A DNA stretch of 64,000 bases from Rhodocollybia butyracea (lineage: Eukaryota; Basidiomycota; Agaricomycetes; Agaricales; Omphalotaceae), in assembly GCA_015501585.1 (NCBI GenBank), contig JADNRY010000095.1, positions 62,001 to 126,000 of the forward strand. Reading direction: 5' to 3'. Position numbers and translations under genes: made by a program. The notes below the pieces were generated by a model. It saw only the letters and a list, made by a program, of their open reading frames with translations, was not told where the DNA came from and did not search any database. Positions 54,127 to 64,000 of this stretch are shown piece after piece; within the stretch, counting starts at the first letter, position 1; every line of letters starts with the position of its first letter.

Positions 54127-54957
54127 ATGCATGTACTAGGCCTTCGAAAAGCATCCGCCAGCTCCTCCTTCTGGGCTGTCCTTCGCAATCAATCATTCAC
54201 ATATTCCGTCACCAAGGAATTCCTCACTTCTTCCTCTTTCAAGCTGATAAACCCCGAGGCCATCGCATCGCTACCGACCAAATCGCCATGCGCCTCCCTG
54301 CATCAGCGATATCAGGTTTGAACGATGAAGCCGTCCTTGCGTTGTTTACGCGAGGTTTTTTTGGGGGCATAATTTTCCGTATTGAGTGGTTCATTTTGAG
54401 AATTGCTCTTGGGAAGATAAATCCTGCAAAGTATACCGGTAAGTTGGAAAAACACAACATGATTTGTTGCTATGATGTGCTCACCGGGACCTGTGTTCAG
54501 GGTTCACAAGTCTCCCAACAGAGAAGATCGAATGGAACTCTCAGAATATCTCTACATCAACCGTCATGCCAGTAGGGGACATTCTCTTCGGGAGTTTCAA
54601 AATCGTCGATTTTCATGTCAAACAAACGACCAGATCCGAATCCGAGTCTGACCCCTACCAAGTTATCTCGATTTTGGATTCGGGTCGGATACAGCAAGTT
54701 TTGGAGGATGTCATCGATTCTCTGTGCACAGGAACTTGCATGGGAACTCGCGCCTTGACATAGAATCTTCTTCCGTGACTGATGAAAGCGGAAGAGATTC
54801 AAGGCAGGTACAGGATGAAGTGGAAATTCGACTTGAGCATTTTAGATGCAATCCTCAGACAAATATCGATTCTTGGGCCGAGTATATCACTTGGTTTCAT
54901 TATTGGTACGCGAGATTGTTATTTGCGGATGGGATCAGGAGTGTGTTGCGCCGATAA
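54127..54957 (+). pseudogene. Duplicate A of an uncharacterised gene, frameshifted
   Basis: It starts like duplicate B (MHVLGLRKASASSSFWAVLR). A one-base loss near 54253 (aaccccgagg versus aaccctcgggg) leads to a stop at 54321. A second one-base loss near 54651 (gacccctacc versus gatcctctacc) shifts the C-terminal half. The intron (GTAAGT...TTCAG) before GFTSLPTEKIEWN is conserved. The original C-terminus is visible in another frame (EYITWFHYWYARLLFADGIR). Confidence 0.65.
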
Positions 54958-55633
54958 GTAATGAGCATAGTTGCATCCTGAATGGCCGTGTTGCAAAAAA
55001 GAGAGGAAGGGACAAAACACCATGAACGGCATGAAGAAAGTTTGAATAAGCTATAGAATAGCAATTTGCCAGTGTTGATAATTGTTATTGAGGCAGCACA
55101 AAAAGCTATGAGAGATACTGATACTTGAGGGCGGTGTCCAGGAGTGTGCGCCGAGTGACAATGGGTCGTGCACGGGCGCAGAATAGCCCAGCTAGCTGTC
55201 TTTTGTGAAGAGAATACTCGTTGAACGTTCACATAGAAACAAAAGAGTTGCCACGTCACGTGTCACGCTTTATCTTCCTTCCTCGTCTTGTCCTCGTCTT
55301 CAAAACTTCAGGGCTTCAGCCTGTAAATAATTCAAGAGGTCGAAAATACGCATTTGCATTTGAATGTCCACTGAGAATCAAGTAAGTCGGTGTAACGGAC
55401 TGGGCTCCTGAGCAAGGACACGACCTTTGAGTTGTATCAGCCTGACGTGAGCAAGATATTATCCAGGTATAGAACGCAGGCCAGTGCTAGTGAACTTGAA
55501 GGCGCTGCCCTGCCTTGAACTTCGGTCGTGTCAGGTCTCTTCCCAAATATGACCGAAGTGAAAGGACTGAAACATATCGGCAGCAAGCGAAATTCCGAGT
55601 CTCTCCGAATCCGAGTGGGCCGACCCATCATTT
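54958..55633. other. Spacer within the tandem pair
   Basis: 3' flank of duplicate A, then the duplicated upstream segment of B. A minus-strand frame at 54900-55259 is not supported by any motif. Confidence 0.4.
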
Positions 55634-55640
55634 TATAAGG
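55634..55640 (+). promoter_or_regulatory. TATA box of duplicate B
   Basis: TATAAGGCCCAAC, 37 bp before the ATG, identical spacing to duplicate A. Confidence 0.62.
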
Positions 55641-55670
55641 CCCAACAAAGCCATTCACCTCGACCACATC

Positions 55671-56497
55671 ATGCATGTACTAGGCCTTCGAAAAGCACCC
55701 GCCAGCTCATTCTGGGCTATCCTTCGCAATCAATCGTACATATATCCCGTTACCAAGGAATTCCTCACTTCTTCCTCTTTCAAGCTGATAAACCCTCGGG
55801 GCCATCGCATCGCTACCGACCAAGTCGCTATGCGGCTCCCTTCATCGTCGATCTCGGACCTAAACGATGAAGCAGTCCTTGCGTTGTTTACGCGAGGTTT
55901 TTTTGGGGGCAAGGTTTTTTGCATTGAGCGGTTCATTCTAAAGGTGGGTCTTGCGAAAATAATGCCTGCAAGGTATACCGGTACGCTGTCTGCAAAACAC
56001 AAGGTCATTCATTGATGTCATGCTCACTCCTGGATCCAGGATTCACAAGTCTCCCAACAGAGAAGATCGAATGGAACCCTCAGAACATTTCTACATCGAC
56101 CGTCATACCAGTAGGGGACATTCTCTTCGGGAGTTTCAAACTTGTCGATTCTCATATCAAACAAACGCCAAGACCCGAATCCGAGTCTGATCCTCTACCA
56201 AGTTATCTCGATTTTGGATTCGGGTCGGATACAGCAAGTTTTGGAGGGTGTCATCGATTCTCTGTGCATAGGGACTTGCGTGGGAACTCGGACCTTGACA
56301 CAAAATCTTCCCCCACAGTGACTGATAAAGATTCAAGGCAGGTACAGGATGAAGTGGAAATTCGAATTGAGCATTTCAGCTTCATATGCAATCCTTGGAC
56401 AAATGTCGATTCCTGGCCCAAGTATATGACTTGGTTTCATCGCTGGTACGAGAGATTGTTGTTTACGGATGGGATCAGGAGTGTGTTGCGTCAATAA
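55671..56497 (+). CDS. Uncharacterised two-exon protein, duplicate B (DUF1990-like?)
   Basis: Exon 1 encodes MHVLGLRKAPASSFWAILRN with a hydrophobic middle (VLALFTRGFFGGKVFCIERF) and ends YTG. The intron is GTACGC...ATCCAG. Exon 2 encodes FTSLPTEKIEWN, VIPVGDILFGSFKLVDSHI, PSYLDFGFGSDTASFGGCHR, FSVHRD, EVEIRIEHFSFICNP and WFHRWYERLLFTDGIRSVLR. The order GDILFGSFK, YLDFGFGSD, HRFSV, RLLFxxGIRSV resembles fungal DUF1990-like proteins, but I hold that weakly. About 250 residues. The frame is intact, unlike duplicate A. Confidence 0.5.
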
Positions 56498-57793
56498 GTG
56501 ATGAGTAGTATGCCTGCATCCTGAACGGTCGCGCCGTGGAAGGAATGGGGATGAACGTTAATGAAAAAGGTTCGAATTAATAAGCTATAAGTAGGATGGG
56601 AGTTTCCTAATGTTGATAATTGTTATCGAGGCAACAGATGCGGGTGCTTGAAGGCGGGTCTGTGTCACATACTTACTCCGGAATCGTCGTGGAACATGAG
56701 AGAGAGTTGCGTCATGGCGGGTGTCTTGTCTTCAAAGCTCAGCAGCTCCATCGCTCAATCCTCACTGCGTAAGTTTTACTTACCTTGGTCTCGGCACTCG
56801 TACATACAATAAACCCGTTTAAATCTATGACGAAATCTTCTCACCCAATCCCAAAAAGCAGCTTTGCTCTTTCGCTTGTTTTTACTGATGCTTTTTCTTT
56901 GTATTCATCTGGCTCTCCGACTTGTTGTCCTGTAGCCCCCGGAGTTTTGTGGCTGTCGAAAAGATCGTTGATACACCTAGACGGAGCCATAGTAGGATCG
57001 GTGTAGCCCAAACTTGGTGCGACCTAAGTGGGATCTCTCTTTCAATAATGACCAGATCAAGATTCAAACGCTCCTACTAGTACTACTTGCCGACCTAATA
57101 ACAGGTGACTTGGAAAAAGTTACTGATCATTCGAAGAAGCATTGCGGGTTCATCCTTTAATCAAAGATGTTGCTGACTTCTTAGTCTACAGCTAAAATTA
57201 TCATATTCTGCATCGGCCCCAGATTTTTCAGCTTTGGGAGGTTCAGCTGCACTTGTTGTGCACTTGCTGGCCTTTTGAACCGAGTCAAGTTTCAGCATGC
57301 GGAAGAGGTCTCTGCGAGGAGGTCTTCTCTCTGTAGATTCTACTACTGAGTGTGAATTTCCTGGCATCTTCTATCTCTCAGGCCTGTACAGTGTAGCTGT
57401 AACTACATAGATGCATCAAATTACCAGATAAGGTTTTGGAAGGTTGCAACCTATCATTGATGTCACTTTTATTCATCAGCAAAGGTTCAATCAACAGCCC
57501 AGCTTGATCGCTTCGCGTTCCTTGTGTTCTGCGAAACCAAATATTAGTCTATCAGATGGAAAAGTCGGACCTATCGGCCAGCCTTGAGGAGAAGTAAACA
57601 AGCAAAAGTAATACGTATTCCTTAAGTTGGTTCCCACATCACTTGCATGGTATCTGCATTGCCCTGAGCAGCATGTATAATTGCCTAAAGAGTATACAGA
57701 GCGACTTGTGAAAAATACTAAGTACATGGTTTACGAGCCTAAACAATTTTTAGACACAACTGCGTCTGCGAATATAATGAAAATAAGCCCAAG
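56498..57793. other. Gene-poor stretch
   Basis: A minus-strand frame at 57161-57367 (68 residues, MPGNSHSVVESTERRPPRRD..., Lys/Ser/Ala rich) could be a small protein. Another minus-strand stretch at 57481-57730 contains intron-like GT-AG pieces and a short AIIHAAQGNADTMQ reading. Neither can be tied to a family. Confidence 0.3.
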
Positions 57794-59731
57794 TTATTTG
57801 TGTAATCTGTCAACATAAGCATGGTAACTTTTTCGCCAATGTACTACAAAATAGTTCATTGTATGTTCTATGCGATATTCGTCAATCCTAAAAATGTAGG
57901 CGAGGGTTAAACACTGAGTACCACAGATTACACATGAATAATACATACGTATCTTCAGTAGCGTGCATCTTCAGATCCAGTTTCCGAAAAACATTCCCAA
58001 AGAGCAGATATAGTTCACACCATGCGAGACTTCAGAGTAAGTTAGCATTTTCGAAACACAAGGCTGAGAGGTTCGTACTTAATCCCTGGACTAATAGGTC
58101 ACGGTATCAAGAATAGTCTTTCATATTACTATGGAGAAAAAACAATGCTCACCAGATACGAGGCCCTTTACAGAAAGGAGCAAGATCAAGCATCATTTTA
58201 CTGGTGTCTTCAACCAACCATCGATCAGGGTTGAAGACATGCGGATCTGGAAAGACATCGGGGTTCATATGCAGAAAAATTGAGCTCATTCCAACAGTGG
58301 TCTATCGATTCCATGAATACGACAGAACTTCTAGCAGAACGACTGAGAACTCACGCTAACAGGAAGCTTCAGTTCGCCTATCGGCGGCGTCGCGGGCCCA
58401 ACAACACGAGGAAGAGGATGAATAATTCCAACAGCAAATCAAAGTGTTTCTTTAACAAAGGCATTCTGCAAAGATTAATCAAGTGACATCCGATAGAATA
58501 GAAATTAGGTGAAACAAACAAGATATGGCAATTTCTCTAGCACAACATAGCTGATCGGTTCATCGACGTTTGGCCATGCATCGCAAAGTTCCTTGTAAAG
58601 TCTATGATAGATTTTGGGGTTCTTGAGAGCATAAAATATTCCAACTTGAGAAGCAGTGCCTGTAGTATGACTGCCGGCTGACATAAGGACAAACACTTCC
58701 TGTATGAGTGCTTCTCTAGGAAGAGGCTCTTCGTCCAATAGGTGACGATAAATTGTGTCATGGTCAACACTAGAAAGTTTCCTAGGATCGCGGAGGATGT
58801 CGTCGACTTGGTTTTCAAAGGCAAACTTCAGGTCTATGTAGCCTCCAAACAAGGGCAAGAACAACATCGCAAGCTTTCGGGGTAAATGATTAGCCAGTAG
58901 TATGGGTACCAATGAATAGAAATGTTGTAGGTCCCAAAAAATACGGAATGAGCTCATCAAGCTTTGATTGAAAGGGTGATCAAAGCCTGGAGCATCGAGA
59001 GTATCGACAAATTCACCAAAGCAGTAAGATGTAATGACATCCATAGTCAAAGAGCGACAGGCAGCTCCCATGTCAACACTCGATTCCAGGGAGTTGTGAT
59101 GTTCTTGCAGTATTCTCAGAAGTTTATCAACCTGGTAAGGAAGTAGGTAAGTAATATAGTGCTCAGGAGATTACGGAACTATACCTTCTGTTGAACTAGG
59201 TGTTCGACTGCCGCCACTGCCTGACGAGAAAACATTGGTGCCAAGTTGCTTCTGCGAGTCTTCGCTAGAGCAGGATCAACAAAGCCAACCGAAGATTCGG
59301 TTGCATAGGGAACCAGTCTGTGGTAGAATTCACGATCTTTGACCAACGTAGACCCATAGGTGTATATATCATGGTAAGCTTCCCTGTAGTTGAAATGGAG
59401 CTACAGAAACTACAATCAGAGTGATATTTTAATATAATCTGCGGAGACTGACCGTATTAGGCCCGATTCTAACTACAGGACCTAAAAAGAGGATCGACGA
59501 TGTAGTCATTATTCCTGGACAAGAGAGATGAAACCCACCGTATATCTCATGAAGTTTGTCGAGTTGGTAAACCAGGCCTCCTATTTTGATAATGTTGTAG
59601 TACGCTTGGTATCCTTGGGTGATAGCGGCCATGAATGGGCCTGGATAATGGCGAAGTGGATGAAAAAAGTATCTGTAGAAAGCTGCAGCTCCTATGTATA
59701 GGAGCACACCATAAACAAGCAAGATATACAT
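57794..59731 (-). pseudogene. Cytochrome P450 with a stop at the ExxR arginine
   Basis: The N-terminal anchor MYILLVYGVLLYIGAAAFYR is followed by the Pro-rich hinge HPLRHYPGP. Exons continue VVRIGPNT, YREAYHDIYTYGSTLVKDRE, FSRQAVAAVEHLVQQK and DVITSYCFGEFVDTLDAPGF. The I-helix motif reads LMSAGSHTTGTA, with His where Asp/Glu is usual. The K-helix reads NAFVKETL then TGA (58439-58441), where ExxR needs Arg; CGA to TGA is a single C-to-T change. Downstream coding continues (VGIIHPLPRVVGPATPPIGE; FLHMNPDVFPDPHVFNPDRW; heme loop FCKGPRIC; FGNVFRKLDLKMHATEDT). The joint after the heme Cys lacks the usual few residues. Probably a recently inactivated monooxygenase. Confidence 0.72.
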
Positions 59732-61621
59732 CAGTGAGAGATGGAGGAGGGGGTAATTATGCTGTTAGCTGGTCGTATCCTGTCTTTTAAAAGTGCTTTC
59801 ACCATGTACTTGATAAGGACCATCGATAACGTGAAAGCGGGAAGGCTCAGAGTTTTGACGACATGACAGCACCTATGGAAGGAGCGTTACTTTGTGATGC
59901 TTATCCACGAAGCAAATAGCTTTAAGGCAGGTGGTATGTTTTAATCTATGTTAAGGAAGGAAGGAAGGAAGAAACCGGTCAGGTGGTCCGATCTTGAAGG
60001 AATTCAATACGATAGTCAAGGATGTCTTACAGGAGAACATTCCTGGACCATTTTGAGGCCCTTCATAGAAGATTGGTGCACCACTACTGCCTACAACGTC
60101 TTGGAAGCTTTAGTTTACAGCGTAACTGGAAAACGCAACAAAAAATTGGCTGCAAAATAAAATAAATAGGTACTCGCCGGTTGATGGATCCGTTTTGCGC
60201 TGATTTTCACGTCTTCATCCACTGATACCGTTCTTCCAGTTTTGTCGGCTGGCACTTACGTCTTCAAGGGTTTCAACTCCTCCCATATCGGCAACAAGGG
60301 ACTCGATGTAATTAACCAATTATTCAGCCTCATTCATATCTAAGTATAAACCTCCGCTGCATCTTCGGTACTATATGAAGCCTCTCGCTTAAGTGGTTCG
60401 GTTGGGGCTTGGCACCGATGGATAATTCCAGGTAATTGCACCAAATGTGCACGAGGATGGTCAATCCGAGGTGTCTGTCAAAGACGCCAAGGAGAGGGTG
60501 GGTGGTTTCGAAAAATCGAGGCATGTTCACAACATATTCATCTTCCTAACCAAGTGCCATTTTTCTCCACCAACACTGTATGGATTTTTTACATTGGTGA
60601 GCGCATGTCTCCCTCGTTCCTTATGACCTCCTACCTAACTTGAGCTGGTATGTCGGGGAGAGAGGTAGGGCTTTGTTCGCTTATTCTAACTCCTCTTCAT
60701 GTCCCATCACCTTGAAGTTGGTGAAAAAGCCACCGTCAACACTATTTTTCACCTTACACAACTTGAACCGGCATGTATGCGTGAAATAAAAATGTGACCG
60801 GAACTCGAACACGATGTACTTATTCAGTCTAACGTACGGTTCCGCGTTGAAAATAACTGGTCAAAGCGCAGAACAGCAAGAACATGTTATCGCGTGTAAA
60901 TTGAATACGACGAGCACGAGCAAAGGGAACAGATTGACGCCACATTGCCTTTTACAACATGTGTGTTTTAAGACTTCTTCCTTCCTCGAGGTCGGATAGT
61001 TTAGCGCCACTATCACTTCACTGATCAGTCTGTGGCCCCGCTTGCAATCTGTGACTTACCAATGAAAACTCATTTGTTCAAACGAGATCAATTTTCAGAT
61101 AAATCCAAGAGATCAGAAGTGCAGAGGTGGTGGGATTAAAAGTTATCTTCACTACTTAGGCAATCAAATCGGAAAAATCGCAATGTTATCCATCGTTATC
61201 TGTGTGTCTTGTTTGAGGTATTGATCTCGTCGCTTCTCTCAGAGCCGGGGATGATGTAAAGAAAAGAAGAAAACTAGGTGGTCCCTGAGCCTACACACAT
61301 AGCGTCCACGATGCACACCACGGATACGACAAGCGAGCAAGGGGTCTGAATCAGGTACCCTCGGTTTTTTTGCTCAGATATTGCCTGAGGCACGCAACAA
61401 AATCTTTATGATGTAGAAACCGCAGATTAAGGGCTGCTTTTTCCGAGAATTCCATCGATCTTGTTAAAATACAAGGTTTGACGAAGGCATGCCGAAGACT
61501 AAATAAACATCATTATAGCTCGTTCTGTAGCTTGTTTGTACAACATCTCAACATTTCAGGTACTTAGCTTTGCATCATTGCACAAGGCTACACATGCTAG
61601 TCCATATGTGAGACAAATGTA
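59732..61621. other. Gene-poor stretch, no supportable gene
   Basis: Short frames (59948-60160; 60330-60530 minus; 60814-60999) lack motifs. I see no inverted repeat or LTR-like structure. Confidence 0.4.
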
Positions 61622-63240
61622 TCATCCGAATTTTTCTTGCTTTAAATCTTTAAAATGACGATCTGCGGAATCTAACGTTGAAGAACTACTAGACGACAGG
61701 ACAGAACGAGCGAACAGTGTTTGATCTTTGGCAGGCCCTCGTGCCGATCCATGTGGGACTGAGCGTTTCAGCTTGTCTCCTGTAGACCTCAGCAAACGAG
61801 TTGGGGCTTGGCAAACAAGTAAAAGATTCATTAAAGCGCTTCTCGTAGTGCAAGCCAATAGTATAACCGCATCTTGAAATGCGTTGACGTTGAGCTCTCT
61901 GAGAAATCAGTAAGCAGAAATGGAGACAGGCGTTTAGAGTGTCCTCAGTTACGACTGTTGTAGCTTCAGCCTCTCTATCCAAACCATAGAGATATTCAGC
62001 AGCACCAGACATATGAGCCACGTGTGCGCACGCTGCACGAAGAGCAAGTGACCAGGGTCGGGCAAGAAGATATGGATTTTGGTCCGAGTTCTTGTTCAGT
62101 GGAATGAGGGCGTTTATGTTACTGCCAAACGTCCCTACGATGTTGGATACGATGTTGGATTGAGAAGTCTGCCTGGTACGTGTTACAATAATAAGAACAA
62201 ATGTCTGCTGATGCACACCTCATCCGTCTCATCGAACCAAAGATCAAGACGGTCAGATGGTTTATGAAGCCTCTTGAAGCGAGGGCAATTAGCAGGCGTG
62301 TACGCCTCTATTCTGGATCAATTGACAAAATGGCCAAGACGAAATTATTTGAGGATCGCTAACCTCAGCAACGTGATTTTGTCGAATTTTGTGTTTTGAG
62401 ACAAGCTCGACTTAAGTATGCCATTGGTGTTTCGGTGGTCGTGCAATGTAGTCTTATTCAAAATGTTTGAAATTGCTCTGAGTATTATCATGGAAAATAG
62501 TCGAGAGGCAGGCTGCGGCACATTGGCTTCTGGCATAATTAAAAAAGGGAATCAGAGTTAGACCAAGAGTTTGGAGAAAAAGGGTGGAACAAGTACCATC
62601 AAGGGCATTCCCCAGGACCCGTCGTTTACTATACAGGTAGATAAAAAGGCCTCTAGTAACTCTCGCACAGAGAACGCTCTGCCTTTTGCCTTGTGAGTTC
62701 AGAGTGCTGGGTTGGTGGTTGGTGTTGGGATTGCCATCATCAAGGTTTTACGGTCAGCATCCAAAATAAGATTATGGCGGACTTGCGCAATGTTCATTGA
62801 GGCGTTGGGTGGCGGTAACCGCCAGCTGAAGGGAGAATGGTCGTCGTTTCTGAATGTGGGCGTGTGAAAAAACTTCGATTGAGCGCCGAGATAAGCGCAC
62901 AGGCAGTTTATTGCCTCCCCAAAGTTCAAACTCGTCCGTAAGCTTATTCCCTTTCGTTCAAGAGACGACACTCCTTCCTCCCCTCTGTACCATTGACCGT
63001 GCTCCATCCGAGTGTTTATGTTAGAGTTCTGGTGCTTTATCCAACTCAGCCATATAACCGGTTATATGGCTGAGTTGGATATTGCACCAGAACTCTAACA
63101 GTTTAGTCGTTTCCTGAAAGCCGGGAGAGTAGCCAGCGTGTAATATCGCTGCTGTTTGAGATGTAGTTGTTGACGATTTCACCCTCGGGCCTCGTCGTAA
63201 ACGCGTAAACATGAACGCGTTGAGTAGAACAAACTTGTAG
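61622..63240 (-). pseudogene. Degenerate coding traces, possibly DUF3987-like
   Basis: The minus strand reads protein-like in pieces: TTRPEGEIVNNYISNSSDIT then RWLLSRLSGND followed by TAA near 63110; NIAQVRHNLILDADRKTLMM near 62780; and INALIPLNKNSDQNPYLLAR, LALRAACAHVAHMSGAAEYL near 62000. The last piece resembles the C-terminal helix of DUF3987 proteins (an AHVAxLAG-type line), weakly. Pieces are in different frames with no clear splice path, and an 80-bp palindrome interrupts them. This could be one broken gene or several fragments. Confidence 0.3.
63020..63099. repeat. 80-bp near-perfect palindrome without a loop
   Basis: The arms 63020-63059 and 63060-63099 are exact reverse complements except at two adjacent positions (ttt versus aat). 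The centre is ataacc/ggttat. It lies just after a TAA that ends a coding trace on the minus strand. Confidence 0.9.
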
Positions 63241-63450
63241 GTAGACTGAGGACTATGTTGATAGAAATTTGCTGGAAATCGATGACGCCGTAGAATCGTC
63301 CTGATGATATTGCGATATGCAGGATGTCCAAAATTCTGGAATCTCAGGAGTACTTTATAATCAGTTTAAACCTGGCAATATCCGAATGTGCGTCCTCAGT
63401 AATAGAGTATTATAGAGTAAGCACTACTAGCACGGTGTTTAGCATCGTAA

Positions 63451-64000
63451 TTAGAGCTTCAAATTCCAGGCTGCCTTAATATCATCCACAATCTTCTCAG
63501 CGAGTGCATCTGGAAGAGAAATGAAATTTTCGACAATGACGCATGAATCAAGAGCACACTCACAGACAGGACTCTGGGGATGACCAGGAGGGAGGATAGG
63601 GGAAGAGCTGGCGTCTACAACTCGTAACTTTTGTACACCAATGACTTGCGCATGCGAGTCAATCACTGCAAGGGGATCGCTGAGTGCACCCATCTTACAA
63701 GTGGCAGAAGCATGCCAGATTGTCATCGATGAAGCTCGGATTACCTCCATTAATTCTTCGTCTGTTTGGTATTGCGCACCGGGATAGAACTCAGGGCCGG
63801 CAAGGCCCCGCTGAACCGCTTTGGATGCGAAGACTTCTCTCGCACGCTTAAACCCAGCAAGGATAATGGCTTGGTCGGAGGGATGGTCAAGCCAGTTGGG
63901 GTTGATGAGGGGAAGGTCATTTGTATCTGCGGAAATGATGGTAACATTACCTCGGGATAGCGGAGCCACGAGACCAGCGGCAATGGTCCCATAATTTCCT
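63451..64000 (-). CDS. GMC oxidoreductase, C-terminal part (runs off the window)
   Basis: The frame is open at the window edge (GNYGTIAAGLVAPLSRGNVT). The GMC C-terminal domain shows DLPLINPNWLDHPSDQAII, the catalytic-His segment IWHASATCKMG, VIDSHAQVIGVQKLRVVDAS and PPGHPQSP, where family members have the second active-site His/Asn. A 54-nt intron (GTGAGT...TTCCAG) after SPV gives Y-ALAEKIVDDIKAAW, restoring the usual ending. Such FAD enzymes (aryl-alcohol, glucose or choline oxidase/dehydrogenase types) are usually secreted or cytosolic; the substrate cannot be told from this part. The N-terminal FAD domain lies outside the window. Confidence 0.85.
   Translation of the reverse strand, partial: GNYGTIAAGLVAPLSRGNVTIISADTNDLPLINPNWLDHPSDQAIILAGFKRAREVFASKAVQRGLAGPEFYPGAQYQTDEELMEVIRASSMTIWHASATCKMGALSDPLAVIDSHAQVIGVQKLRVVDASSSPILPPGHPQSPVCECALDSCVIVENFISLPDALAEKIVDDIKAAWNLKL

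Noticed and set aside
61689..62216. 175-codon minus-strand frame as a complete gene
   Set aside because: The N-terminal part is not protein-like and the frame wanders; only a central segment looks coding, so it is described as part of a degenerate region.

Overview
The window looks like nuclear DNA of an agaricomycete (Basidiomycota). Host genes carry short GT-AG introns (mostly about 50-85 nt). Families typical of mushroom genomes are present: F-box/LRR-like proteins, a fungal SLATT protein, a DUF2470 membrane protein, a P450, a GMC oxidoreductase, and DIRS, Copia and LINE retroelements. No rRNA, tRNA or CRISPR array was seen.

Region 1 (1-15.5 kb) is host-gene dense. It holds a Ser/Pro-rich acidic protein of unknown function and two F-box paralogues arranged tail to tail. 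A DUF2470 membrane protein is divergent from a WD40 protein resembling the GID/CTLH subunit Gid7/WDR26. These are followed by a SLATT_fungal two-TM protein, an F-box-like/LRR protein, and a single-pass membrane protein whose cytoplasmic tail contains a Pro-rich minisatellite.

Region 2 (17-49 kb) is a tandem array of five copies of one small secreted, probably GPI-anchored protein, each behind the same TATA box and leader. Copies 1, 2 and 5 read intact, copy 3 is cut by a 1.4-kb TIR element, and copy 4 is decayed. A 22.7-kb nested transposon block sits between copies 2 and 3. Its host is a tyrosine-recombinase (DIRS-type) retrotransposon, 20020-42720, of about 5.6 kb once younger insertions are removed. 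Its 131-bp inverted termini start CACTAC and it is flanked by TCA on both sides. The empty site is preserved behind copy 1. Inside it lie a gag-only LTR element (in its left terminus), a Copia element (in gag) that itself carries a LINE, and two palindromic CACTG-ended elements (in gag and next to the RT active site).

Region 3 (49-64 kb) holds an F-box protein with a C-terminal membrane anchor (relics of its tail lie behind array copies 2, 3 and 4), a DUF1349 protein, decayed coding traces and a foldback CACTA-ended element. After these come a tandem pair of an uncharacterised gene (one copy broken), a P450 with a stop at its ExxR arginine, an 80-bp near-perfect palindrome, and the 3' end of a GMC oxidoreductase that runs off the window.

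The sequence shows several rounds of local duplication (F-box, secreted array, 54-56 kb pair) later invaded by mobile elements. Intron coordinates are my own manual predictions and have not been checked against transcripts.
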